Shown in pieces: positions 42,965 to 50,832 of a DNA stretch of 64,000 bases (its first letter is position 1; every line of letters starts with the position of its first letter). The position numbers and the translations under genes were made by a program. The notes under the pieces were generated by a model. It was not told where the DNA came from. It did not search any database and worked only from the letters and a program-made list of their open reading frames with translations. Origin of the DNA: Bacillota bacterium (lineage in GTDB: Bacteria > Bacillota > Clostridia > Lachnospirales > Lachnospiraceae); NCBI GenBank assembly GCA_023437715.1, contig JAEZFK010000042.1, positions 34,046 to 98,045 of the forward strand. The letters are read 5' to 3'.

Positions 42965-43360
42965 ATGATGTATACTTTTGTAGATTTAGTAAATATTACA
43001 AATAAACTGCGTTCAGAGCACGGTTGCCCCTGGGACCGGGAACAGACCCATGAGAGCCTGAAAGTATGCCTGGAAGAAGAATGCGGAGAGGTTTTAAGTG
43101 CCATTGACAATAAGGATATGGAGAATCTCTGCGAAGAGCTGGGCGACGTCCTGTTTTCCGTCATGCTCCACAGCCAGATCGCAAAGGAAGAAGGCGCCTT
43201 TACCATTGATGATGTGATAAACGGTATCTGCAGGAAAATGATCCGCAGGCATCCCCATGTTTTCGGCGATGAAACGGTGAATACGCCGGAAGAAGGACGG
43301 GCCTTGTGGGAGAAAATAAAAATGCAGGAGAAAGCGCTCCAAAAGAGCGAAAAACCTTGA
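42965..43360 (+). CDS. MazG-like nucleotide pyrophosphohydrolase
   Basis: A 131-residue single-domain MazG protein that hydrolyses (d)NTPs to monophosphates. CPWDREQTHESL and the metal-binding Glu cluster LEEECGEVLSAI with ELGDVLFSVM are diagnostic. In B. subtilis the equivalent at this locus (YabN) is a fusion of about 490 residues with a methylase domain; here only one MazG domain is present. AAGGAG lies six bases before the ATG. The HU promoter overlaps its last codons. Confidence 0.88.
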   Translation: MMYTFVDLVNITNKLRSEHGCPWDREQTHESLKVCLEEECGEVLSAIDNKDMENLCEELGDVLFSVMLHSQIAKEEGAFTIDDVINGICRKMIRRHPHVFGDETVNTPEEGRALWEKIKMQEKALQKSEKP

Positions 43361-43385
43361 CAAAAACAGGGGAAACAGCTATAAA
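43357..43385 (+). promoter_or_regulatory. Promoter of the HU gene
   Basis: TTGACA (43357-43362), 17 bp, TATAAA (43380-43385). The -35 overlaps the mazG stop codon. Confidence 0.72.
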
Positions 43386-43451
43386 TGATATAGTAATCGT
43401 GTAAACGCGAAAAATCGTAGCATGGGGCTACATTCTAGGAGGAAGATATCA

Positions 43452-43727
43452 ATGAATAAAGCAGAGTTAATCGCAGCAGTAGCAGAAAAAGCAGAACTGT
43501 CCAAGAAGGATGCAGAAAAGGCAGTAAAGGCTTTAACAGATGTAATATCTGAAGAATTAGTTAAGGGCGAGAAAATTCAGTTAGTTGGTTTTGGTACATT
43601 TGAGGTATCTGAGAGAGCAGCCAGAGAAGGAAGAAATCCCAAGAGCGGCGAGGTTATGAGCATCCCAGCTTCCAAGACACCAAAGTTCAAAGCAGGAAAA
43701 GCTTTAAAAGACATGGTGAACGAATAA
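43452..43727 (+). CDS. hup: HU-family DNA-binding protein
   Basis: A 91-residue histone-like protein that bends and compacts DNA. It starts MNKAELIAAVAEKAELSKKD and carries the dimer and arm motifs VGFGTFEVSERAAREGRNP and IPASKTPKFKAGKALKD. AGGAGG lies nine bases before the ATG at 43452; the longer frame from 43422 contains that ribosome site and is not coding. Next in line is the S4 protein gene, three bases on, a layout seen across Clostridia. Confidence 0.97.
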   Translation: MNKAELIAAVAEKAELSKKDAEKAVKALTDVISEELVKGEKIQLVGFGTFEVSERAAREGRNPKSGEVMSIPASKTPKFKAGKALKDMVNE

Positions 43728-43730
43728 TCC

Positions 43731-43970
43731 ATGAGACTGGACAAGTTTCTTAAGGTTTCCCGCCTGATTAAGAGAAGGACCGTAGCCAACGAAGCCTGTG
43801 ACGCAGGCCGTGTGTTTGTCAATGAAAAGCCCGCGAAAGCCTCCGTCAATGTGAAAGAAGGCGATATCATCGAGATTCATTTTGGAACCAGCTCGGTAAA
43901 GGTGGAAGTCCTTGATGTGGCGGAGACCGTAAAAAAGGAAGAAGCCAAAGAACTTTACCGCTATTTATAG
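43731..43970 (+). CDS. rqcP: S4-domain ribosome quality-control protein RqcP (YabO)
   Basis: A 79-residue RNA-binding protein made of a single S4 domain: MRLDKFLKVSRLIKRRTVAN, then DAGRVFVNEKPAKASVNVKEGD. It matches B. subtilis YabO/RqcP in length and position; that protein binds 50S-nascent-chain complexes with RqcH and supports alanine tailing. HslR (heat-shock S4 protein) is a relative but is longer. Co-transcribed with HU. Confidence 0.9.
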   Translation: MRLDKFLKVSRLIKRRTVANEACDAGRVFVNEKPAKASVNVKEGDIIEIHFGTSSVKVEVLDVAETVKKEEAKELYRYL

Positions 43971-44002
43971 CTGACGGTTCCCATGAGCAGGATAAATTTC
44001 AG

Positions 44003-44031
44003 GAATATTGAAGCAGACCTCCTAATATACT
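44003..44031 (+). promoter_or_regulatory. Putative sigma-E promoter of yabP
   Basis: GAATATT (44003-44009) fits the sigma-E -35 pattern exactly; 14 bp later AATATACT (44024-44031) matches five of seven informative bases of the -10. Transcripts would start about 44038, past the left arm of the hairpin below. yabP is a sigma-E gene in B. subtilis, which supports the reading. Confidence 0.45.
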
Positions 44032-44058
44032 AAAGACAGGTATATTAGGAGGTTTTTC
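44017..44058 (+). terminator. Terminator whose right arm is the yabP ribosome site
   Basis: A perfect 14-bp stem (44017-44030 with 44040-44053), nine-base loop and a T5 run. It ends the HU-rqcP transcript. The right arm contains AGGAGGT, the ribosome site of yabP, so a read-through transcript would also hide that site. Confidence 0.85.
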
Positions 44059-44060
44059 TT

Positions 44061-44345
44061 ATGGATGAAAAAGTAAGTACCCGCCCTCACAGGCTGACAA
44101 TAGAGAACCGTGCCTCCGGTACGATGACTGGAATCCGGGAGGTAGTGTCCTTTGACGAGAACCAGGTGGTTTTAGATACGGATATGGGCCTTTTGACCCT
44201 GAAGGGAAAAGAGCTTCATGTCAGCCGCCTGACCCTGGAAAAGGGGGAAGTGGATCTAAACGGCACAATAGAAAGCCTTACCTACTCCTCTAACGCTGCA
44301 TTGCGCAGATCCGGGGAGCCTCTGCTTTCCAGGCTGTTTAAATAA
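44061..44345 (+). CDS. yabP: Sporulation protein YabP
   Basis: A 94-residue spore-formation protein, recognised by HRLTIENRASGTMTGI, VVSFDENQVVLDTDMG and LTYSSN. It acts in the mother cell with YabQ during spore cortex and coat assembly; its biochemical role is not known. AGGAGGT lies seven bases before the ATG, within a terminator stem. The yabP-yabQ-divIC-spoIIE order matches B. subtilis, minus yabR. Confidence 0.92.
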   Translation: MDEKVSTRPHRLTIENRASGTMTGIREVVSFDENQVVLDTDMGLLTLKGKELHVSRLTLEKGEVDLNGTIESLTYSSNAALRRSGEPLLSRLFK

Positions 44346-44373
44346 GAGTTTAATAAGGATCAGAAGGAGTCAT

Positions 44374-44730
44374 ATGAGCGTTCCTATCGTTTATGAAGTG
44401 AAACTTCTGCTCTACAGCCTGCTGACGGGCGCAGGGCTCATGATGACGTATGACCTGCTGCGGATCTTCCGTATTTTTATTCCCCATTCCCATTTTTTTG
44501 TGGGGATAGAGGACATGATCTATTGGGTTTACGCTGCGCTCATCACATTTTCTCTTCTGTATGAGCAGAACGACGGAGGACTAAGAGGCTATGTCATTGC
44601 AGGCGTGTTTGCAGGCATGTTTTTATATGACAGGCTTGTCAGCAGGTTTTTTCTAAAGTCCTTGAAAAACTTACAGAAATATCTTAAAATAAAGATACAT
44701 AAATTTTTGCGCCCAAAAAGGCGGCAGTAG
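44374..44730 (+). CDS. yabQ: Spore cortex biosynthesis protein YabQ
   Basis: A 118-residue membrane protein with about three hydrophobic segments (residues 7-27, 45-63 and 69-85) and a basic C-terminal tail. YELKLLLYSLLTG-type opening and DLLRIFRIFIPHS are family features. In B. subtilis YabQ is needed for cortex formation and sits in the outer forespore membrane. It follows yabP by 28 bases. Confidence 0.9.
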   Translation: MSVPIVYEVKLLLYSLLTGAGLMMTYDLLRIFRIFIPHSHFFVGIEDMIYWVYAALITFSLLYEQNDGGLRGYVIAGVFAGMFLYDRLVSRFFLKSLKNLQKYLKIKIHKFLRPKRRQ

Positions 44731-44747
44731 GATTGACTGGTGAACGT

Positions 44748-45071
44748 ATGAGCGAGATGGGAAAGTCAAGAAGAAAAAGAAAAGACAAGTGGGGCAACCG
44801 TATGGCCCTGATCGGTATAACTTTTGTCGTATTCAGCCTTGCCGTGACCGTAACCATAAAAGGCATTGCACTGAAGGAAAAGGGGCAGGATTATGAGCTC
44901 CGCCTGGAAAATCTTCAGGCCCAGCTGGACAAGGAGAAGGACCGGGCCAAGGAGCTGGAGGAGCACCGGGTCTATGTCCAGACAAAGCAGTATATCGAAG
45001 AGGTGGCGAAGCAGAAGCTTGGTCTTGTAAATCCTGACGAAATTCTCCTGAAGCCGTCCCAGAAGCAGTGA
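44748..45071 (+). CDS. divIC: Septum formation initiator DivIC/FtsB-like
   Basis: A 107-residue bitopic division protein. A basic N terminus (GKSRRKRKDK) is followed by a membrane helix (about 22-41), a coiled coil (about 45-75) and the conserved end YIEEVAKQKLGLVNPDEIL. With DivIB and FtsL it forms the divisome scaffold. ATG 44748 is chosen over TTG 44733 because GGTGA lies four bases before it, while the TTG has no spaced ribosome site. Confidence 0.88.
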   Translation: MSEMGKSRRKRKDKWGNRMALIGITFVVFSLAVTVTIKGIALKEKGQDYELRLENLQAQLDKEKDRAKELEEHRVYVQTKQYIEEVAKQKLGLVNPDEILLKPSQKQ

Positions 45072-45100
45072 GTAAAAACATGGACAATAAAGCGGAAAAC

Positions 45101-45141
45101 TGTCGCATAATTTTTATGAACGGACCAGTTGTTTTGACAAA
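45101..45141 (+). promoter_or_regulatory. Spo0A box candidates before spoIIE
   Basis: TTTTGACAAA (45132-45141) read on the minus strand is TTTGTCAAAA, an exact match to the 0A-box pattern TTTGTCRAA, and overlaps the -35. A weaker TGTCGCA lies at 45101, about three helical turns upstream. Confidence 0.55.
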
Positions 45142-45166
45142 TATTTCCCTCCTTCCTGTATATAAT
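45134..45166 (+). promoter_or_regulatory. spoIIE promoter with 21-bp spacing
   Basis: Consensus TTGACA (45134-45139) and consensus TATAAT (45161-45166) are 21 bp apart. B. subtilis spoIIE and spoIIG share such long spacing and depend on phosphorylated Spo0A with sigma-A, so the same control is likely here. Confidence 0.6.
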
Positions 45167-45203
45167 GTGGTTTAAACCATGAAACAGGCAGGAGGGATTT
45201 TTT

Positions 45204-46616
45204 GTGTTCAGACGTAAGGCGGCGCGTCACGATATGGCTGATGTGAATGTATATACTGCAAAGAGATTAAATGATATGGCAAACTCATTGGGTGAGCTTG
45301 CCAGGGCATGTACCGATGAGTTATCCAACCAGCAGGGACTTACGAAAGAGGACGGCATTGCGGCTTTGCAGACGGCAGCGGCGATGGTATGCGCGGGCTG
45401 CAATAAATGTATCACATATTCCGGGAAAGAACAGGATCAATATTATCTGCAATATCTGGTTCGTGCATTTGAGCAGAAGGGAAATGTGGATTACGGGGAC
45501 ATGCCCCGTTTTTTTCTGGAAACCTGTAAAAGAAAGGAAGAATACATCGACCAGCTGAACCGGGGGCTGGGACGGGCCACCATGAACCTGGCCTGGAAAA
45601 ACCGGTTTCTGGAAAGCCGGGATGCGGTGGTCGTCCAGTTTAAGGAGCTGGCCGTCATATTGGAGGAGTTTTCCCATCAGGTGGAAAATGCCATTGATAT
45701 AACGCCGGAATGGGAGGAAAGCGTAAGGCGGGCGTTCCGCCGCAATCATATAAGCGTGGAAAAAATGCTGATTCTGGAATACCAGAACTGCCAGAGGGAA
45801 GCCTATCTGACCATGAAGACCATGAACGGGCGGTGCGTCACCGTAAAGGAAGCGGCGGAAATCCTGGAGGATGCCATCAATGAGGGAGAATGGACCGTAT
45901 CCTCTGACGGCAGAAATCTGGTGACAAAGCAGCTGGATACCATCCGGTTTGTGGAAAAGGGGCAGTATCAGGTGATCTACGGGGTTGCCAAGGCCGTAAA
46001 AACCGGGGAAGAGGTGTCGGGGGACAATTATTTCTTCGGACAAGTCCAGCCGGGACTGGCGATCTTAAGCCTTTCCGACGGCATGGGAAGCGGCAGGGTA
46101 GCAGAGGAGGAGAGCCGTCAGGTCATTGAGCTGACCCAGCGGCTTTTAGAGGCCGGTTTTTCCGCGCGAGCTGCTCTTAAAATGGTGAACACGGTGCTGC
46201 TGCTGACCGGGATTTCCCAGCATCCGGCTACCTTGGATCTATGCTGCATTGATTTAAAAACCGGAATTTTAGAGGCCATGAAGCTGGGGGCCGCGGCCAC
46301 TTACATCTTAAGTGAAAGGGGCGTGGAGCTTTTGGAGGCGGGGGATGTTCCCATAGGCATTTTAAATCAGGTGGAACCGGTGCTGCTGTCTAAAAAGCTG
46401 TGGGACGACAACCGGATCATCATGGTAAGCGACGGGGTGCTGGATGCCCTTCCCGTGGACGACAAGGAGCTGATGCTCCAGGAGTTCATTGCCGGGATGC
46501 CGGTTAAGAATCCACAGGATATGGCTGACCGTATTCTTTTATTTGCCAGGTCCTTTACGGAGAAAGCGGCGGATGATATGACGGTTTTGACGGCAGGAAT
46601 CTGGAAGAGGAGCTGA
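45204..46616 (+). CDS. spoIIE: SpoIIE-type sporulation phosphatase, no membrane domain
   Basis: A PP2C-type serine phosphatase of 470 residues that would dephosphorylate SpoIIAA to free sigma-F in the forespore. The phosphatase domain (about 255-468) has the metal residues in SGDNYFFG and LSLSDGMGSGRVA and ends ADDMTVLTAGIW. The upstream 250 residues include the cysteine pair region CAGCNKC and a helical segment, but the ten membrane helices of B. subtilis SpoIIE (827 residues) are missing. The start is GTG with AGGAGGGA seven bases upstream, and the upstream promoter rules out a longer protein. Position between divIC and tilS supports orthology. Confidence 0.87.
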   Translation: MFRRKAARHDMADVNVYTAKRLNDMANSLGELARACTDELSNQQGLTKEDGIAALQTAAAMVCAGCNKCITYSGKEQDQYYLQYLVRAFEQKGNVDYGDMPRFFLETCKRKEEYIDQLNRGLGRATMNLAWKNRFLESRDAVVVQFKELAVILEEFSHQVENAIDITPEWEESVRRAFRRNHISVEKMLILEYQNCQREAYLTMKTMNGRCVTVKEAAEILEDAINEGEWTVSSDGRNLVTKQLDTIRFVEKGQYQVIYGVAKAVKTGEEVSGDNYFFGQVQPGLAILSLSDGMGSGRVAEEESRQVIELTQRLLEAGFSARAALKMVNTVLLLTGISQHPATLDLCCIDLKTGILEAMKLGAAATYILSERGVELLEAGDVPIGILNQVEPVLLSKKLWDDNRIIMVSDGVLDALPVDDKELMLQEFIAGMPVKNPQDMADRILLFARSFTEKAADDMTVLTAGIWKRS

Positions 46617-46714
46617 CGGCGCAGTCCGCCTTGCTATTTCCCATTGCAACAATCATATTTTACAGGTATATTATAATAACGGGAGGAGAAAATCCAACTA
46701 AGGAAGGTGAACGA

Positions 46715-48091
46715 ATGTACAAAAAGATACTTGACTTTATCAGACGGAACCGGCTCTTTGCGACTGGGGATCGCGTGATTGTGGCGCTTTCCGGAGGAGC
46801 CGATTCGGTCTGTCTTCTTGTGGTCTTAAATGAGCTTAAAGGTGAGCTGGGGATCATCTTAAAGGCGGTTCATGTCCATCACGGCCTGCGGGGGGAAGAG
46901 GCGGACAGGGACAGCCTTTATGCCCGGGAGCTGTCCCGGAGCCTGGGCCTGCCCTTTTCCTGCGTCCGGGTGGACGCAGCCCTTTACGCAAGGGAACACG
47001 GCATGTCCGTGGAGGAGGCAGGACGTCATCTCCGGTATGAGATTTTTGAAAGAGAACGGCTGGCCTTTCAGGGCACAAAGATCGCCGTGGCCCATCACGG
47101 AGACGATCAGGCGGAGACCATTCTTTACAACCTTTTCCGGGGAACCGGATTAAAGGGCCTTGGCGGAATGCGCCCTCAGCGGGGCAATATTGTCCGCCCT
47201 TTACTGGCAGTCGGCAGGGAAGAAATTCTTGCATATCTGGAAGAAAAAAGGATATCTTATTGTGAGGACTCCACCAATGCTTCCACGGATTACGCGCGAA
47301 ACCGAATCAGAGGCCTGCTTCTGCCTGCCATTAAGGAACAAATCAATCAAAAGGCAGGGGAAAACATTCTTCATGCAGGGGAAATGGCCGCAAAGGCGGA
47401 CGCATATCTGGAGAAACAGGCGGAGGCTGTATTAAGGTCCGGCCAAACCCTGGAAAATGATGAGGATGGAAAGTGCCTGGCCTGCGGCGTGGAAATAAAG
47501 GTTCTGCTTTCCCAGGAGGACATCATAAAAAGCTATGTCATCCGGAGAATGATCCACTGTGTCAGCGCTTCCATGAAAGATATCTCCATGGTCCACGTGG
47601 AGCAGGCGGCCGCCCTTTTATCCGGCCCCGGCGGCAGGCAGACGGACCTGCCTTACGGGCTTTTAGCCCTGCGGACAGGGGATAAATTGTGGATAAAAAG
47701 GAAAAATCAGGAAGTTCCTGTGGAAAATCAGGGAGTTTTGGCTCTTCCCCAGGTGGATTTTCAGATCTTTCCTTACAAAAAAGGTCAGGAAATTCCCCAA
47801 AACGGGTATACGAAATGGTTTGATTATGATAAAATCAAATGTACGCTTTCTGTGAGGTATCGAAAGACAGGAGATTACATGACGCTGTCCGAAGGCGGAA
47901 GAAAGACGGTCAAATCATTTATGATTGATGAAAAGATTCCGAGAGAGGACCGGGGCAGAATTCCGCTGGTGGCGGATGGCTCCCATGTCCTGTGGGTAAT
48001 CGGATACCGGATCAGTGAATACTATAAGATAACAGATGATACCCATACAGTCATACAAATACAGCTAAACGGAGGAGAAAACAATGGATGA
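46715..48091 (+). CDS. tilS: tRNA(Ile)-lysidine synthase
   Basis: A 458-residue N-type ATP pyrophosphatase that converts C34 of the CAU-anticodon tRNA-Ile to lysidine, essential for decoding AUA. The PP-loop VALSGGADSVCLL is near residue 25, followed by HHGLRGEEADRD and HHGDDQAETILYNLFRGTGL. The C-terminal substrate-binding domain ends the protein. ATG 46715 has AAGGAAGGTGA upstream; the longer frame from 46631 lacks one. It overlaps hpt by eight bases; tilS-hpt-ftsH is a conserved Firmicute order. Confidence 0.95.
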   Translation: MYKKILDFIRRNRLFATGDRVIVALSGGADSVCLLVVLNELKGELGIILKAVHVHHGLRGEEADRDSLYARELSRSLGLPFSCVRVDAALYAREHGMSVEEAGRHLRYEIFERERLAFQGTKIAVAHHGDDQAETILYNLFRGTGLKGLGGMRPQRGNIVRPLLAVGREEILAYLEEKRISYCEDSTNASTDYARNRIRGLLLPAIKEQINQKAGENILHAGEMAAKADAYLEKQAEAVLRSGQTLENDEDGKCLACGVEIKVLLSQEDIIKSYVIRRMIHCVSASMKDISMVHVEQAAALLSGPGGRQTDLPYGLLALRTGDKLWIKRKNQEVPVENQGVLALPQVDFQIFPYKKGQEIPQNGYTKWFDYDKIKCTLSVRYRKTGDYMTLSEGGRKTVKSFMIDEKIPREDRGRIPLVADGSHVLWVIGYRISEYYKITDDTHTVIQIQLNGGENNG

Positions 48092-48608
48092 CAAGATACG
48101 TGTTTTATTGTCAGAGGAAGAGATCGGGTCGAGAATAAAGGAAGTGGCTGCGGAGATCAGCAGGGATTACGAGGGAAAGCCTCTTCACCTGATCTGCATT
48201 TTAAAGGGAGGTGTTTTCTTCACCTGTGATCTGGCGAAAAGAATCAGCCTGCCCCTTACCATGGATTTTATGTCCGTATCCAGCTACGGCTCCGGAACCG
48301 TGTCCAGCGGGATCGTAAAGATCGTTAAGGACTTAGATGAGCCGATTGAAGGAAAGGATGTGCTGATCGTAGAGGATATTATTGATTCCGGCAATACCCT
48401 GTCTTATTTAATTGAGGTATTGAAGCAGAGGAATCCAAACAGCATTGAGCTCTGCACACTGCTTGATAAGCCGGAGCGCCGGGAGAAGCGGGTGGAGGTA
48501 AAATACACCTGTTTTACGGTGCCGGATAAGTTCATCATCGGATACGGCCTTGATTACGATCAGATATACAGGAATTTGCCATATATAGGAGTTATAGAAC
48601 AGCAATAA
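48084..48608 (+). CDS. hpt: Hypoxanthine phosphoribosyltransferase
   Basis: A 174-residue purine-salvage enzyme making IMP and GMP from hypoxanthine and guanine with PRPP. The PRPP-binding loop is VLIVEDIIDSGNTLSYL; ILKGGVFFTCDL is the second PRPP/pyrophosphate site. GGAGGAG precedes the ATG. The gene is coupled to tilS, and ftsH follows after nine bases. Confidence 0.95.
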   Translation: MDDKIRVLLSEEEIGSRIKEVAAEISRDYEGKPLHLICILKGGVFFTCDLAKRISLPLTMDFMSVSSYGSGTVSSGIVKIVKDLDEPIEGKDVLIVEDIIDSGNTLSYLIEVLKQRNPNSIELCTLLDKPERREKRVEVKYTCFTVPDKFIIGYGLDYDQIYRNLPYIGVIEQQ

Positions 48609-48617
48609 GGAGGCAGC

Positions 48618-50450
48618 ATGTTGAAACAACAGCAACCATTCAGAGGTTTGGGATTTTTGCTCCTTCTGGTCATCATGCTTATATTTGCCAGTAGGCTGCC
48701 CCAAAAGGGTGTGATCATCACAAACCAGGAACTGATGCAGGCCATTGACAATGGGACCATACGCTCGGCGGTCATCCGGCAGAGCGATCCGCCCCCTACA
48801 GGAAGAGTCGAGCTGACCATGACCGACGATTCGTCGAAACAGGCCAATGTATCCAATGTCATCGAGCTTCAGGACCGCTTAGACCGCAGCGGAGTGGTTT
48901 ACACCATTGATGCGGTACAGAAGGAGAATTTATTTTTGACCATCACTCTGCCGTTGATCCTTACGGCGGTAGCCCTGGTTTTTCTTTTCATGATGATGAA
49001 TGCCAGAGCAGGAGCGGGAAGCGCTAACTCCAAAATGATGAATTTTGGAAGAAGCCGCGCCCATCTGGCAAAGGATACCAACAAGGTGAATTTCAGCAAG
49101 GTGGCAGGCCTGGAAGAGGAAAAGGAGGAGCTGGAAGAGGTGGTGGACTTCTTAAAGAATCCCCAGAAGTACACCAGCGTGGGAGCCCGGATTCCAAAGG
49201 GCCTTCTGCTTGTGGGACCTCCCGGAACCGGCAAGACTTTGCTTGCCAAAGCGGTGGCAGGAGAGGCTGGCGTTCCGTTTTTCTCCATTTCCGGCTCTGA
49301 CTTTGTGGAAATGTTTGTAGGCGTGGGAGCATCCCGTGTAAGAGATTTGTTTGAAGAGGGCAAAAAGCATGCCCCCTGTATTATATTTATCGATGAAATT
49401 GATGCTGTGGCCCGCCGCCGGGGAACCGGTATGGGCGGAGGACACGACGAAAGGGAGCAGACCTTAAACCAGCTTCTGGTGGAAATGGACGGCTTCGGAA
49501 TCAACGAAGGGATCATCGTTATGGCAGCCACCAACCGGGTGGACATTTTAGATCCCGCCATCCTGCGTCCCGGCCGTTTTGACCGGAAGGTGGGAGTAGG
49601 AAGACCTGACGTAAAGGGAAGAGAGGAAATCCTGAAGGTCCATTCCAAGGAAAAGCCCTTGGGAGAAGATGTGGATTTAAAAAGGATCGCCCAGACCACG
49701 GCCGGATTTACCGGTGCGGATCTGGAGAACCTTATGAATGAAGCAGCCATTTATGCGGCCAGACACAGCAAGAAATACATCAATCAGGCCGATGTCGATA
49801 AAGCATTTGTTAAGGTGGGGATCGGCGCTGAGAAAAAGAGCAAGGTCATCACCGACAAGGAAAAGGAGATCACGGCTTATCACGAGGCAGGCCATGCGAT
49901 CCTGTTCCACTTACTTCCCGACGTGGGTCCGGTTCACACCATTTCCATCATCCCTACGGGAATGAGCGCTGCCGGATATACCATGCCCCTGCCGGAAACT
50001 GACCACATGTTCAATACCAAGGGCAAGATGCTTCAGGATATTATGGTAGGGCTTGGCGGAAGGATTGCGGAAGAGCTTATTTTCGGAGATATTACCACCG
50101 GAGCTTCCCAGGATATCAAGCAGGCTACCGCAACAGCCAGGGCCATGGTGACCCGGTACGGCATGTCCGACAAGGTGGGCATGATCAATTATGACAGCGA
50201 CGGCGATGAGGTATTCATCGGCCGTGATTTAGCCCATGCCAAGAGCTACGGCGATCAGGCGGCCAACACCATTGACGGCGAGGTAAAGAGAATTATTGAC
50301 GAGTGCTACGAAAAGGCAAAGGACATCATCTTAAAGTATGAGTATGTGCTCCATGCCTGCAGCAAGCTTCTCATAGAAAAAGAAAAGATCGGTCAGCAGG
50401 AGTTTGAAGCCCTGTTTTCTGAAAAAACAGAAACAGGGTTGGAGGGTTAA
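48618..50450 (+). CDS. ftsH: ATP-dependent zinc metalloprotease FtsH
   Basis: A 610-residue membrane AAA protease that degrades membrane and regulatory proteins. Two membrane helices (about 10-26 and 107-128) flank a short external domain. The AAA module has Walker A VGPPGTGKT, Walker B IIFIDEIDA and the second-region-of-homology RPGRFDR. The zinc protease site is YHEAGHAI, with a later Asp ligand in the M41 domain. AAGGAGG is six bases before the ATG. Terminator at 50489. Confidence 0.97.
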   Translation: MLKQQQPFRGLGFLLLLVIMLIFASRLPQKGVIITNQELMQAIDNGTIRSAVIRQSDPPPTGRVELTMTDDSSKQANVSNVIELQDRLDRSGVVYTIDAVQKENLFLTITLPLILTAVALVFLFMMMNARAGAGSANSKMMNFGRSRAHLAKDTNKVNFSKVAGLEEEKEELEEVVDFLKNPQKYTSVGARIPKGLLLVGPPGTGKTLLAKAVAGEAGVPFFSISGSDFVEMFVGVGASRVRDLFEEGKKHAPCIIFIDEIDAVARRRGTGMGGGHDEREQTLNQLLVEMDGFGINEGIIVMAATNRVDILDPAILRPGRFDRKVGVGRPDVKGREEILKVHSKEKPLGEDVDLKRIAQTTAGFTGADLENLMNEAAIYAARHSKKYINQADVDKAFVKVGIGAEKKSKVITDKEKEITAYHEAGHAILFHLLPDVGPVHTISIIPTGMSAAGYTMPLPETDHMFNTKGKMLQDIMVGLGGRIAEELIFGDITTGASQDIKQATATARAMVTRYGMSDKVGMINYDSDGDEVFIGRDLAHAKSYGDQAANTIDGEVKRIIDECYEKAKDIILKYEYVLHACSKLLIEKEKIGQQEFEALFSEKTETGLEG

Positions 50451-50488
50451 GGCGGAGAGCAGAAACAGCGCCTTTGTCCCTGTTCCGA

Positions 50489-50543
50489 AAGTACGGGTTC
50501 CGGTAAAATATCTAAGTTTTTTCGCCGGGGCCCGTACTTTTTT
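50489..50543 (+). terminator. Terminator after ftsH
   Basis: AGTACGGG (50490-50497) pairs with CCCGTACT (50531-50538), with inner GG/CC pairing and a T6 tail. Confidence 0.82.
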
Positions 50544-50627
50544 GGACTATAAAGGACAGGAAGGTAAAAATGTATAAAAATAAGTTTTGAAAAAAATGAT
50601 GTTTGTGCACACTTATTTTGACGGGTA

Positions 50628-50636
50628 TGGTATATT
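50628..50636 (+). promoter_or_regulatory. Extended -10 promoter for the neopullulanase leader
   Basis: TGGTATATT is an extended -10 (TGn before TATATT). No well-placed -35 is seen; TTGACG at 50618 is too close to serve as one. Transcription would start near 50643. Confidence 0.35.
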
Positions 50637-50642
50637 AATAAT

Positions 50643-50832
50643 CGTAAACCCCCCCAATACATTATATAGTTTTTGCTACACCCCATAAGAAACGAAATAC
50701 CTTCTCCGAAAGACGGTCAGCTACCCCGCTGACCGTTTTTTCTGCTCTTTTTCGGAAAAGGCGGGGTTGTATATTTGGATTCAATCGGATAGAATAGAGT
50801 TTATAGACGACGAGAAAGGAAATGAAGAACTT
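50643..50832 (+). ncRNA. Structured leader RNA of the neopullulanase gene
   Basis: About 190 bases with no convincing coding frame. Three nested helices can be drawn: TACACCCC (50677-50684) with GGGGTTGTA (50763-50771, one bulge), CCTTCTCCGAAA (50700-50711) with TTTCGGAAAAGG (50750-50761, one mismatch) and, inside, a complete terminator hairpin. This looks like a cis-regulatory attenuator; no known riboswitch class was recognised. Confidence 0.4.
50713..50741 (+). terminator. Terminator inside the neopullulanase leader
   Basis: ACGGTCAGC pairs perfectly with GCTGACCGT around a six-base loop, followed by a T5 tail. Confidence 0.85.

Noticed and set aside
46854..47234. 126-codon minus-strand frame opposite tilS
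   Set aside because: Antisense to conserved PP-loop enzyme sequence and rich in Pro/Arg, as expected of a GC-rich shadow frame.
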